The notes below the pieces were generated by a model. That model did no database searches and had not been told where the DNA came from. It saw only the letters and a list, made by a program, of their open reading frames with translations. 6,695 bases of DNA from the NCBI GenBank assembly GCA_012516225.1, contig JAAYWX010000260.1, positions 1 through 6,695 of the forward strand, in the 5' to 3' direction. This DNA is from Clostridiales bacterium. GTDB lineage: Bacteria > Bacillota > Clostridia > Oscillospirales > Oscillospiraceae. Made by a program: the position numbers and the translations under genes. This document shows, one piece after another, positions 1 through 5,883 of this stretch; positions within the stretch are counted from its first letter, which is position 1; every line of letters begins with the position of its first letter.

Positions 1-1356
1 AAATACGGCCTGCCGGTAGCAATCGCAATGGTCGTCGGCATTGTGATCGGCAGCGGCGTATTCTTCAAGGCGGAGAAAATCCTGAATGTAACTGGCGGAA
101 ATCAAAAACTGGGCATTCTTGCATGGATTATCGGCGGAGCTATAATGGTTGTATGCGCCTATACTTTTGCAATAATGGCAACACGCTATAGCTTTGTAAA
201 CGGTCTTGTCGACTATGCCGAAGTAACAATGGGCGGGAAATATGCCTATATGGTCGGATGGTTTATGACGACTATATATTATCCCACTCTAACAGGCGTT
301 CTCGCATGGGTCAGTGCCCGTTTCACCTGCGTTCTTTTCGGTTTTGGGGAAGCCGGCGGTGAAGCTTTCGCAATTGCCGCATTTTATCTTTGCGCAAGCT
401 ATGCCGTCAACGCCCTGTCGCCTGTCCTTGCCGGAAAGTTTCAGGTTACAGCCACTGTAATCAAGGTCATCCCCCTTCTTCTTATGGGTATCGTAGGGCT
501 GATAGCAGGTCTTATGAACGGAATGACCGTGGAAAACTTTACAACGGTAGTAGATCCTGCGAAGAGTACCGGAAAAGCATTATTTACGGCAGTCGTCGCC
601 ACTTCTTTTGCATATGAAGGCTGGATAATAGCAACAAGCATAAATGCCGAGCTAAAAAACGCAAAGAAAAACCTTCCTCTCGCGCTTGTAATAGGCACTA
701 TTTCAGTTGTGCTGATCTATGTTCTTTACTATATCGGTCTTACAGGCGGAGTTACCAATCAAGCCATGATGGACAGTGGACGGGAAGGCGCAAAGATGGC
801 TTTTGAAACAGTTTTCTCCAAGGCTGGCGGAACTTTGCTCTTTGTATTCGTGGTAATATCATGTCTCGGTACACTCAACGGCCTTATGCTTGGATGCACA
901 CGCGGAATGTACTCTCTTGCGGTAAGAGGACAGGGTCCTAAGCCCGAGCTTTTCAAGCAAGTTGACCGCACAACAAATATGCCCACAAATTCTTCTGTTC
1001 TCGGTCTTTTGCTCTGCGGCTTCTGGCTTCTCTATTTTTATGGGGCACAGCTTGCAGATCCCCTGTGGTTTGGAAAGTTTTCGTTCGACACCTCGGAACT
1101 TCCGATCGTCACAATATACGCCTCTTACATTCCGATTTTTGTCATGATGATGGTTAAAGAAAAGGAGCTTGGATTTTTCAACCGCATACTGATGCCCTTG
1201 CTTTCTCTCTGCGGATGCATATTCATGGTCTTTGCCGCCGTTTATTCTCAGAAAACTGCGGTTTTATACTATCTGATTGTTTTTGCTGTCATAATGGTTA
1301 TCGGTGCATTTTTTATAGGCAAAGATGAAGCCGGCAAACAGCAAACTATAAAATAG
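1..1356 (+). CDS. APC-superfamily amino-acid permease, 5' end missing
   Basis: Integral membrane transporter, probably for amino acids, by exchange or cation symport. The frame is open from base 1, so the ATG at 28 is internal: the codons before it already read KYGLPVAIA and lead into the first transmembrane helix. There are 451 visible residues, close to a full-length APC permease, so only about 10-20 N-terminal residues are probably missing. The motif GIVIGSGVFFKA (visible residues 13-24) is the unwound substrate-binding part of helix 1 in this family. About twelve hydrophobic segments can be seen, near visible residues 3-24, 36-60, 81-112, 120-147, 148-172, 191-217, 222-250 and 274-300, with four more before the end. 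The short tail is charged (GKDEAGKQQTIK). The substrate cannot be told; SteT-like exchangers share the GSG-F-F-K pattern. It is followed by its own terminator and converges with the hypA operon. The family call is secure, the substrate is not. Confidence 0.88.
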   Translation, partial: KYGLPVAIAMVVGIVIGSGVFFKAEKILNVTGGNQKLGILAWIIGGAIMVVCAYTFAIMATRYSFVNGLVDYAEVTMGGKYAYMVGWFMTTIYYPTLTGVLAWVSARFTCVLFGFGEAGGEAFAIAAFYLCASYAVNALSPVLAGKFQVTATVIKVIPLLLMGIVGLIAGLMNGMTVENFTTVVDPAKSTGKALFTAVVATSFAYEGWIIATSINAELKNAKKNLPLALVIGTISVVLIYVLYYIGLTGGVTNQAMMDSGREGAKMAFETVFSKAGGTLLFVFVVISCLGTLNGLMLGCTRGMYSLAVRGQGPKPELFKQVDRTTNMPTNSSVLGLLLCGFWLLYFYGAQLADPLWFGKFSFDTSELPIVTIYASYIPIFVMMMVKEKELGFFNRILMPLLSLCGCIFMVFAAVYSQKTAVLYYLIVFAVIMVIGAFFIGKDEAGKQQTIK

Positions 1357-1394
1357 CGGGCGGGCAGTTTTATCGAATCTCCCACCCAAATACG

Positions 1395-1437
1395 GCAAGA
1401 AATCCTCCGCTTTATGCGGAGGATTTCTTGCTTTTTT
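1395..1437 (+). terminator. Strong intrinsic terminator of the permease gene
   Basis: A perfect 16-bp stem (1395-1410 with 1416-1431) has a 5-base loop TTTAT and is followed directly by six T residues. It lies about 40 bases after the permease stop codon. The minus strand has no T run after the stem, so it works only on plus-strand transcripts. A weaker GGGCGGG/CCCACCC pairing (1358-1364 with 1381-1387, one mismatch) precedes it. Confidence 0.93.
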
Positions 1438-1491
1438 GTTATACTCCTCACTTTTTACATATAACCTCCGCCCTATGTTTACGGCGAGGAA

Positions 1492-1512
1492 TGCGGTAAT
1501 GTTCTTGCCGCA
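1492..1512. other. Small hairpin between convergent terminators
   Basis: TGCGGTAA (1492-1499) can pair with TTGCCGCA (1505-1512), with one G-U pair when read on the plus strand, around a 5-base loop. There is no T run on either side, so it is not a terminator by itself. It may be part of the 3' untranslated structure of the minus-strand transcript, or chance. Confidence 0.3.
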
Positions 1513-1517
1513 AAGCC

Positions 1518-1559
1518 AAAAAGCCGCCCCGGGTGAGAGAAGGTTCCCCGGAACGGCTT
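1518..1559 (-). terminator. Intrinsic terminator of the oxidoreductase-hypA operon
   Basis: Read on the minus strand, the outer stem pairs 1554-1559 with 1521-1526 (AAGCCG/CGGCTT). After a 2x2 internal mismatch, a GC-rich inner stem pairs 1547-1551 with 1529-1533, closing a 13-base loop. The minus-strand read then continues as CGGCTTTTTGG, giving five T residues. It lies about 63 bases after the hypA stop, where the operon should end. Confidence 0.8.
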
Positions 1560-1574
1560 CTGGATAAGAACTAT

Positions 1575-1591
1575 GCAGATACCATACCTGC
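1575..1591 (-). other. Short hairpin just after hypA
   Basis: On the minus strand, GCAGGTA and TATCTGC form a 7-bp stem (one G-U pair) closed by TGG. It lies between the hypA stop and the operon terminator. Its left arm belongs to AGGCAGGTAT, which also occurs at the hypA ribosome binding site. It has no T run, so it may be a 3'-end stabilising structure or a relic of a short duplication. Confidence 0.3.
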
Positions 1592-1621
1592 CTGATAATT
1601 AAGATTATTTTGTTTTTGAAC

Positions 1622-1966
1622 TTATTCCGGTACGCGGATTTCCTTTATGAAAAAGTCCGTTCCGCTGAGCACCTCAAAATCTTTTTTTCTGCACTTAGGA
1701 CAAGCACCGTTTTCAGACAATATGTTGAATACGGTATTGCAGTTTCGGCACAAACCGTTGCCGGGTATCATTTCAATTTCCAGCTTGGTCTGCTCCATAA
1801 AAGTACCATCTACAGCAGCAGGATAACACTCTTCGATGTACTTGGGGACAACAGGAGAGAGCTCTCCTATCTGCAACACGATAGTGTCCACTTCGTCGAT
1901 TCCCTGTTCATGGGCAAGGTTTCCCACCACGCGAACAACCTCCATAACTATCCCAAGTTCATGCAT
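1622..1966 (-). CDS. hypA: HypA, hydrogenase/nickel-enzyme maturation metallochaperone
   Basis: Cytoplasmic nickel chaperone that, in the known family, delivers Ni(II) with HypB to [NiFe]-hydrogenase precursors (and to urease in some bacteria). At 114 residues it has the normal family length. The N-terminus is MHE, with His2 and Glu3 as the expected nickel-binding end, which also supports this ATG. The structural zinc site is two CxxC pairs, Cys73/Cys76 and Cys89/Cys92 (CRNC and CPKC), separated by 12 residues. The conserved N-terminal IGELSPVVP stretch is also present (residues 33-41). It starts 25 bases after the stop of the upstream oxidoreductase gene, so the two are almost certainly cotranscribed. 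A modest ribosome site, AAGGCAGG, lies about 9 bases before the ATG. No HypB, HypC-F or hydrogenase subunit is encoded in the window, so the client enzyme is unknown. The family assignment is firm; an actual hydrogenase role is inferred from the family. Confidence 0.93.
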   Translation of the reverse strand: MHELGIVMEVVRVVGNLAHEQGIDEVDTIVLQIGELSPVVPKYIEECYPAAVDGTFMEQTKLEIEMIPGNGLCRNCNTVFNILSENGACPKCRKKDFEVLSGTDFFIKEIRVPE

Positions 1967-1991
1967 AAGATTATACCTGCCTTAATTTATT

Positions 1992-4691
1992 TTAATCCTC
2001 TTTTTTGGAAAGAGCATCTTTCACCTTTCTGACCGCAATCTTGCCCTGTCGCTTAATCATAGTCTTGACGACAACCGGTTTCATCTTTTCAAAAGCCACG
2101 CCTTCGCCGTCGTAAACTTTCTCAAGGTGGATAGCGTCAAATTTGCACTTTGTCGTACACTGTCCACAGCCGAGGCACATATATTCGTCTACAATAGCGG
2201 CTCCGCAGCCAAGGCAGCGTTCCGTTTCCTTCTTCACCTGCTCTTCTGTGAACGTAAGGCGGTTGTCCCTGAAAGATTTTGCGGATTCCGGGCTGTGCCC
2301 CGCTTTCTGGCGCGGCGTGTTATCATACCCGCTGACAATAACGCTGTCTTTATCGAGTGCGCGGTATTCCCTCCGGTCTCTTCCGTAAATAAGGCTTTGT
2401 CCGGGCTGTACAAAGCGGTGTATAGAAATTGCTCCCTGCTTACCTGCAGCAATTGCATCTATGGCAAATTTAGGTCCGGAGTAGGCATCACCGCCGACAA
2501 AGATATCCGGCTGGGCCGTCTGGTATGTAAATCCGTCTGCAACGGCAGTATTTCCCCTGCCAAGTTCCACTTTGCTTCCCTCAAGCAGACTTCCCCATGC
2601 AATGGCCTGACCTACGGAGAGAAGCACATAATCCGCAGGAACGGTAATCACCTGATTTTCATCATATTTGGGCGCAAACCTGCCGTTTTCAAAAACGGAG
2701 AGGCATTTTTTAAACTCGATGCCGGTTACCCTGCCGTTTTCAACAATTATGCGTTTCGGGCCCCAGCCGTTGTTGATAACGATGTTTTCCGCATTTGCCT
2801 CTTCAATTTCATCGGGAAGTGCCGGCATTTCGCTTGCGCTCTCCAAGCAGTACATGTTGACCGTTTTTGCATTCTCGCGGACTGCCGTACGTGCAACGTC
2901 GATCGCAACGTTTCCTCCACCGATAACAACAACATTTCCGGAAAGTTTAGCATCTTTTCCGAGATTGACATCGCGCAGGAAATCTACTCCGGCAATAACG
3001 CCTTCCGCGTCCTCTCCTTCAATACCGAGCTTTCTTCCCGCCTGCGCGCCTATCGCAAGATAAAACGCCTTATATCCCTGAGAACGCAACTGGTCAAGAG
3101 TTACGTCCCTGCCGACCTCGATGCCAGTCTTGAATTCAACACCCATTTCACGAAGTATGTCTATTTCAGCTTCAACAACGTCCTTTTCAAGGCGGAAAGA
3201 CGGGATTCCGAGCCTGAGCATCCCGCCGAGCTTCTCCTGCTTCTCGAATACCGTGACGGAATAGCCGTCAAGGGCAAGATAATACGCACAGGAGAGTCCT
3301 GCAGGGCCTGCACCGACCACCGCGATTTTCTTGTTGCTGTAATTGTGGCGATTTTGCGGCACAAAACGTACATCCGATTTCAGTTCCTGATCGGCGATGA
3401 ATTTTTTAATTTCATCGATAGCTATGGGCTGGTCAATATCTCCGCGCGTACATTCGGATTCGCAGGCGTGCGGGCAGATGCGTCCACAGACGGCGGGAAA
3501 AGGATTTTCTTTTTTAATAAGTTCAAGAGCTTCTCTGTACTTTCCCTGAGCCGCAAGCCTAATATAGCCCTGTACGGCTATATGGGCAGGACAGGTCGTC
3601 TTGCATGGAGATGTGCCCGTATCCACGACATTCTTGCGGTTTATGCGGTAATCTTTATTCCATTTATCCTCGGTCCACTTATAGTCGCGCGGGGTAACTT
3701 TGGTTGTAATGTCCGTTACCACGGGTTTCTTTGAGCAAAGCTTCTGTCCAAGCCGGACAGCGTTTGTCGGACAGTTTTCAACGCACTGTCCGCAGGCAAC
3801 GCACTTTTCCTTGTCGACTCTTGAAACATAGTTAGAGCGCGACATGTCCGTGTTTTTAAACATCGTACTTGTACGCAGAGCATAGCAACTGCAGCCGCAG
3901 CAATTGCATATGGCGTGCGTCTTTCCTGAACCGTCAGTATTCGGAATCTGGTGCAGCAAGCCGTTTTCTTCAGCTTTTCTGATTATTTCATAGGCTTCCT
4001 CGCGGGTTATCTCGCGGCCGCGGCCGGTACGGATATAGTATTCCGCAGCATGATCAAGCTGTATGCACATATCCTCTTTAAGGTGTCCGCAGCCTTCGCC
4101 TAAAATCTCACGGGATGTGCGGCAAGAGCAGTTTGAAACGGAAAATTTGTGCGCCGCGTCGAGATATTTTGAAATTTCCTCATAAGAGCAGACGCGGGAA
4201 TTTCCGTCAATAGCCTTTTCAACGGGTATGACGCGCATAAGACCGACACCGACGGGAAATGCTCCTGCGGACTTAGGTCCCCTGACCCTGCCATACTCTT
4301 CAAAAGCCTCCGCTATCTGCGGATACTTGTATGGGTTTGTGGGATGGTTCACCATCATCTCCATAATTCCCGGTATCCATGAATCATACCAGAACTTATC
4401 GACACCGTCAATATTGTTTACAAAACATACACCAGCATCGGCAAGTTCATAAAGGCAGCGCTTTGTAGTTTCAAGGTCTTTTCCGCATGCCTCGGCAATT
4501 TCTTCGGCTGTCTTGCGTACGCGGAAGTCCATCCCCAGCGCAACCTCTGCCATCTCATCCGTAACCACAGGCTCCAGAATCTTGTATTCGGGATCATCCA
4601 ATGTGTAGGATGCCGACATTCCGGATTTTGCGCCGTTTTTTCTGTTGCCCACTTTGTTGGCAAACTCCAGAACTTTTTGTTTGTGTTCCAT
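1992..4691 (-). CDS. Multidomain Fe-S/FAD NAD(P)-dependent oxidoreductase, GltD/NfnB-like core
   Basis: Large cytoplasmic flavo-iron-sulfur protein (899 residues from this ATG) predicted to pass electrons between NAD(P)H and a ferredoxin-like partner. Domains in order: a winged-helix-like segment (about 44-93); a cysteine module with Cys188/190/201/209 and the dense set Cys262/264/265/267/269; a [4Fe-4S] ferredoxin motif Cys297/300/303/307; a GltD-type Fe-S domain (Cys363, 367, 402, 406, 410, 414); an FAD fold with GAGPAG at 460-465 and Glu483; a nucleotide fold with GGGNVA at 591-596; the second FAD-contact motif GGDA at 733-736; and a C-terminal Fe-S module (Cys826, 829, 839, 842, 845, 849). 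GltD and NfnB are about half this length. Two in-frame starts compete: TTG at 4697, which touches the purine-rich ribosome site, and ATG at 4691, six bases after AAGG; ATG is preferred. It is first in an operon with hypA. The substrate is unknown. Confidence 0.85.
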   Translation of the reverse strand: MEHKQKVLEFANKVGNRKNGAKSGMSASYTLDDPEYKILEPVVTDEMAEVALGMDFRVRKTAEEIAEACGKDLETTKRCLYELADAGVCFVNNIDGVDKFWYDSWIPGIMEMMVNHPTNPYKYPQIAEAFEEYGRVRGPKSAGAFPVGVGLMRVIPVEKAIDGNSRVCSYEEISKYLDAAHKFSVSNCSCRTSREILGEGCGHLKEDMCIQLDHAAEYYIRTGRGREITREEAYEIIRKAEENGLLHQIPNTDGSGKTHAICNCCGCSCYALRTSTMFKNTDMSRSNYVSRVDKEKCVACGQCVENCPTNAVRLGQKLCSKKPVVTDITTKVTPRDYKWTEDKWNKDYRINRKNVVDTGTSPCKTTCPAHIAVQGYIRLAAQGKYREALELIKKENPFPAVCGRICPHACESECTRGDIDQPIAIDEIKKFIADQELKSDVRFVPQNRHNYSNKKIAVVGAGPAGLSCAYYLALDGYSVTVFEKQEKLGGMLRLGIPSFRLEKDVVEAEIDILREMGVEFKTGIEVGRDVTLDQLRSQGYKAFYLAIGAQAGRKLGIEGEDAEGVIAGVDFLRDVNLGKDAKLSGNVVVIGGGNVAIDVARTAVRENAKTVNMYCLESASEMPALPDEIEEANAENIVINNGWGPKRIIVENGRVTGIEFKKCLSVFENGRFAPKYDENQVITVPADYVLLSVGQAIAWGSLLEGSKVELGRGNTAVADGFTYQTAQPDIFVGGDAYSGPKFAIDAIAAGKQGAISIHRFVQPGQSLIYGRDRREYRALDKDSVIVSGYDNTPRQKAGHSPESAKSFRDNRLTFTEEQVKKETERCLGCGAAIVDEYMCLGCGQCTTKCKFDAIHLEKVYDGEGVAFEKMKPVVVKTMIKRQGKIAVRKVKDALSKKED

Positions 4692-4754
4692 CTTCAACCT
4701 TCCCTCTCTTCATTATTATCCCATACTCTTGGTCTAATTTAATCTCCGTCCTGC

Positions 4755-4787
4755 ACGGCGCTTTCCGCTATGCGGCTCCTTCGCCGT
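4755..4787 (-). other. Nested hairpin in the operon leader
   Basis: The predicted leader of the oxidoreductase mRNA contains an outer 6-bp stem ACGGCG/CGCCGT (4755-4760 with 4782-4787) enclosing an inner CCGC-ATA-GCGG stem-loop (4765-4775). No T run follows on the minus strand, so it is not a terminator. It may stabilise the leader or control translation. I do not recognise a known riboswitch. Confidence 0.4.
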
Positions 4788-4829
4788 CACTAAATAAAGC
4801 ATACTCGGTGCAGTGTATAATCAGCATTC

Positions 4830-4846
4830 TGGTTGCTCCAATAACC
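4830..4846. promoter_or_regulatory. Operator-like dyad at the oxidoreductase promoter
   Basis: GGTT and AACC form a dyad with an 8-base spacer (4831-4846). Within it the minus strand reads TGGAGCAACCA (4830-4840), which departs at one defined base from the FadR-subfamily consensus TNGTNNNACNA. It begins about two bases after the predicted start of transcription (near 4848), where a bound regulator would block RNA polymerase. It is weaker than the site at 4968-4978, and binding by the adjacent regulator is inferred. Confidence 0.4.
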
Positions 4847-4854
4847 CTGCCGAT

Positions 4855-4883
4855 AGGATATCATGCTCTTTTCCAAGTGTCAA
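4855..4883 (-). promoter_or_regulatory. Promoter of the oxidoreductase-hypA operon
   Basis: On the minus strand a perfect -35 box TTGACA (4883-4878) is followed after 17 bases by a -10 box TATCCT (4860-4855), preceded by TGA, which gives an extended -10. Transcription would start near 4848 and leave a leader of about 157 bases before the ATG at 4691. The rest of the 4692-5000 control region holds the leader, two operator candidates and the divergent promoter; no small gene was recognised in it. Confidence 0.65.
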
Positions 4884-4923
4884 CGAATCACTGTTTATTA
4901 CGTTATATTTTTAGCAAATCCGC

Positions 4924-4953
4924 TTGCATTTCACCCTTACATTGTGATATAAT
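4924..4953 (+). promoter_or_regulatory. Promoter of the GntR-family regulator gene
   Basis: A consensus -10 box TATAAT (4948-4953) carries an extended TGA just before it, with a -35-like TTGCAT (4924-4929) 18 bases upstream. The predicted start is near 4960, about 41 bases before the ATG. Two small dyads overlap it: TGTG-N8-CACA (4943-4958), spanning the -10 box, and the perfect 8-base palindrome CACATGTG (4955-4962) at the start site. Confidence 0.75.
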
Positions 4954-4967
4954 ACACATGTGGTATT

Positions 4968-4978
4968 TGGTTCAACCA
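4968..4978. promoter_or_regulatory. FadR-subfamily operator, presumed autoregulatory site
   Basis: TGGTTCAACCA is a perfect inverted repeat (5-base arms around a central C). It fits the established FadR-subfamily consensus TNGTNNNACNA at every defined position. It lies just downstream of the regulator's own predicted start of transcription and before its ribosome site, the classical place for autorepression. That the adjacent regulator binds here is inferred. Confidence 0.65.
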
Positions 4979-4983
4979 GAGAG

Positions 4984-4990
4984 TAGGAGG
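4984..4990 (+). promoter_or_regulatory. Ribosome binding site fixing the regulator start
   Basis: TAGGAGG is a near-perfect Shine-Dalgarno sequence 10 bases before the ATG at 5001. The in-frame TTG at 4992 lies one base after it, too close to be used, so translation should begin at 5001. Confidence 0.85.
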
Positions 4991-5000
4991 TTTGTTTTTT

Positions 5001-5705
5001 ATGGAATTTTCCAAACTCAGTGCACCGACGCTTAAAGAGCTTTTTGTGGAGCAACTTGAAAACATGATTCTTTCGGGAAAACTCGCCATAGGTGAAAAGC
5101 TCCCCTCGGAGAGGGAGCTCGCTGAATCTATGCAAATCAGTCGGAGTGTTGTAAACGCGGGGCTTAGCGAAATTGCCGATAAAGGTTTTCTTGAGATAGT
5201 CCCAAGATATGGCACTTTTGTTGCCGATTATAGAAAAAAAGGAAAACTTAACACTTTAGTATCTATAATGAAATTCAACGGCGGGACACTTCCGAACGCC
5301 GATATTCTTTCCATTCTCCAGATCAGAAAAGTTTTAACTGCACTTGCACTTGAACTTGCGATTCCCAAGATTACAGATGACGAGGTAAAGCAGCTTTTTG
5401 CTCTCTCGGGCCAGCTTAACTCTGCAAACGACTGTTCAAAGGCGGCAGAAATTGTTTTTGAGTTTGACCATCTGCTATGCATTTTTTCAGGGAACACTCT
5501 TCTGCCTCTAATATTCTATTCATTCAAAGCACCCAACACAACGCTTTTTGAAAGGTTCTTCCGTCTTCACGGCTTTGATGTAATGAGAAAGCGTACAGAT
5601 GCCCTCTGTGCCGCAATACGTGCAAGGGATGTCGATGCCGCTAAAGATGTCCTCGCACGTTCGATAGATGATACCATCAACGGCAGTACTACAATATACA
5701 GATAG
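5001..5705 (+). CDS. GntR-family transcriptional regulator, FadR subfamily (FCD domain)
   Basis: DNA-binding repressor or activator of 234 residues, a normal length for the subfamily. The N-terminal winged helix-turn-helix spans about residues 7-76, with the hallmark GEKLPSERELAE (31-42), the recognition region SRSVVNAGLSEIADKGFLE (47-65) and the wing RYGTFV (69-74). The remainder (about 84-225) is an alpha-helical effector domain of FCD type, recognisable by its late IRARDVDAAKDVL helix (206-218). The usual FCD metal ligands are poorly conserved: the D-x-x-F-H motif reads F-E-F-D-H (152-156), and the two later histidines appear to be replaced. The effector may therefore bind without metal. 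The gene is divergent from the oxidoreductase-hypA operon, with a subfamily-consensus operator at its own start of transcription, so it probably controls both. The effector is unknown; FadR-type regulators commonly sense organic acids or acyl compounds. Confidence 0.88.
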   Translation: MEFSKLSAPTLKELFVEQLENMILSGKLAIGEKLPSERELAESMQISRSVVNAGLSEIADKGFLEIVPRYGTFVADYRKKGKLNTLVSIMKFNGGTLPNADILSILQIRKVLTALALELAIPKITDDEVKQLFALSGQLNSANDCSKAAEIVFEFDHLLCIFSGNTLLPLIFYSFKAPNTTLFERFFRLHGFDVMRKRTDALCAAIRARDVDAAKDVLARSIDDTINGSTTIYR

Positions 5706-5732
5706 CTTAGCGTGCAGGTTTATCTGTTTTTT
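5698..5732 (+). terminator. Possible weak terminator overlapping the regulator stop codon
   Basis: ACAGATA (5698-5704) pairs with TATCTGT (5721-5727) around a 16-base loop, followed by five further T residues. The stem is short and AT-rich and includes part of the stop codon, so it is only a weak candidate; the larger hairpin downstream is more convincing. Confidence 0.35.
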
Positions 5733-5757
5733 CATCTGCTATTCGCATATACAAATA

Positions 5758-5848
5758 AAAAAGGACGCTAAAAACCGGTTTCAAATCCTCAAAGTGCTAA
5801 ATATAACTTTTAGAAATTAAGGGATTTTCCGGTTTTTGCGTCCTTTTT
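5758..5848. terminator. Long bidirectional terminator-like hairpin
   Basis: The arms 5758-5778 and 5829-5848 form a 20-bp stem (AAAAAGGACGC then AAAAACCGG on the left) with one bulged T at 5769. An inner AAATCC/GGATTT stem (5783-5788 with 5822-5827) and an apical AAAGT/ACTTT stem (5791-5795 with 5806-5810) extend it. Either strand ends in a T run, so it can terminate both the regulator gene and the convergent rmlA-type gene. CAAAT occurs on each side (5752-5756 and 5851-5855), which leaves open a small inverted-repeat element. Confidence 0.7.
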
Positions 5849-5883
5849 GTCAAATTTTACAACATTATAAATTTTAGTAATGT

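Noticed and set aside
1581..1595. Tiny minus-strand frame ATG GTA TCT GCA TAG after the AGGCAGGTAT repeat
   Set aside because: Four codons only, and the ATG is too close to the would-be ribosome site; it lies inside a hairpin and is likely chance.
1610..2032. A 140-codon plus-strand open frame opposite hypA
   Set aside because: It lies wholly over hypA and its flank. HypA on the minus strand has the MHE start and both CxxC pairs, whereas this frame has no recognisable motif.
2127..3734. A 535-codon open frame on the plus strand opposite the oxidoreductase gene
   Set aside because: It is antisense to a gene with clear FAD, NAD and Fe-S motifs, has no ribosome site or recognisable domain, and its cysteine- and phenylalanine-rich composition is what reverse reading of such a gene produces.
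4702..4727. Alternative minus-strand -10 box GATAAT near the oxidoreductase start
   Set aside because: There is no acceptable -35 box at 16-18 bases, and transcription would begin almost inside the ribosome binding site; the TTGACA promoter at 4855-4883 is much better.
4876..4892. AGTG-N9-CACT dyad over the -35 box of the oxidoreductase promoter
   Set aside because: Only four bases per arm and no match to the FadR-subfamily consensus, so it is not distinguishable from chance.
4601..5035. A 144-codon plus-strand open frame across the divergent promoter region
   Set aside because: It overlaps the start of the oxidoreductase, both promoters and the start of the regulator in another frame, and has no suitable ribosome site.
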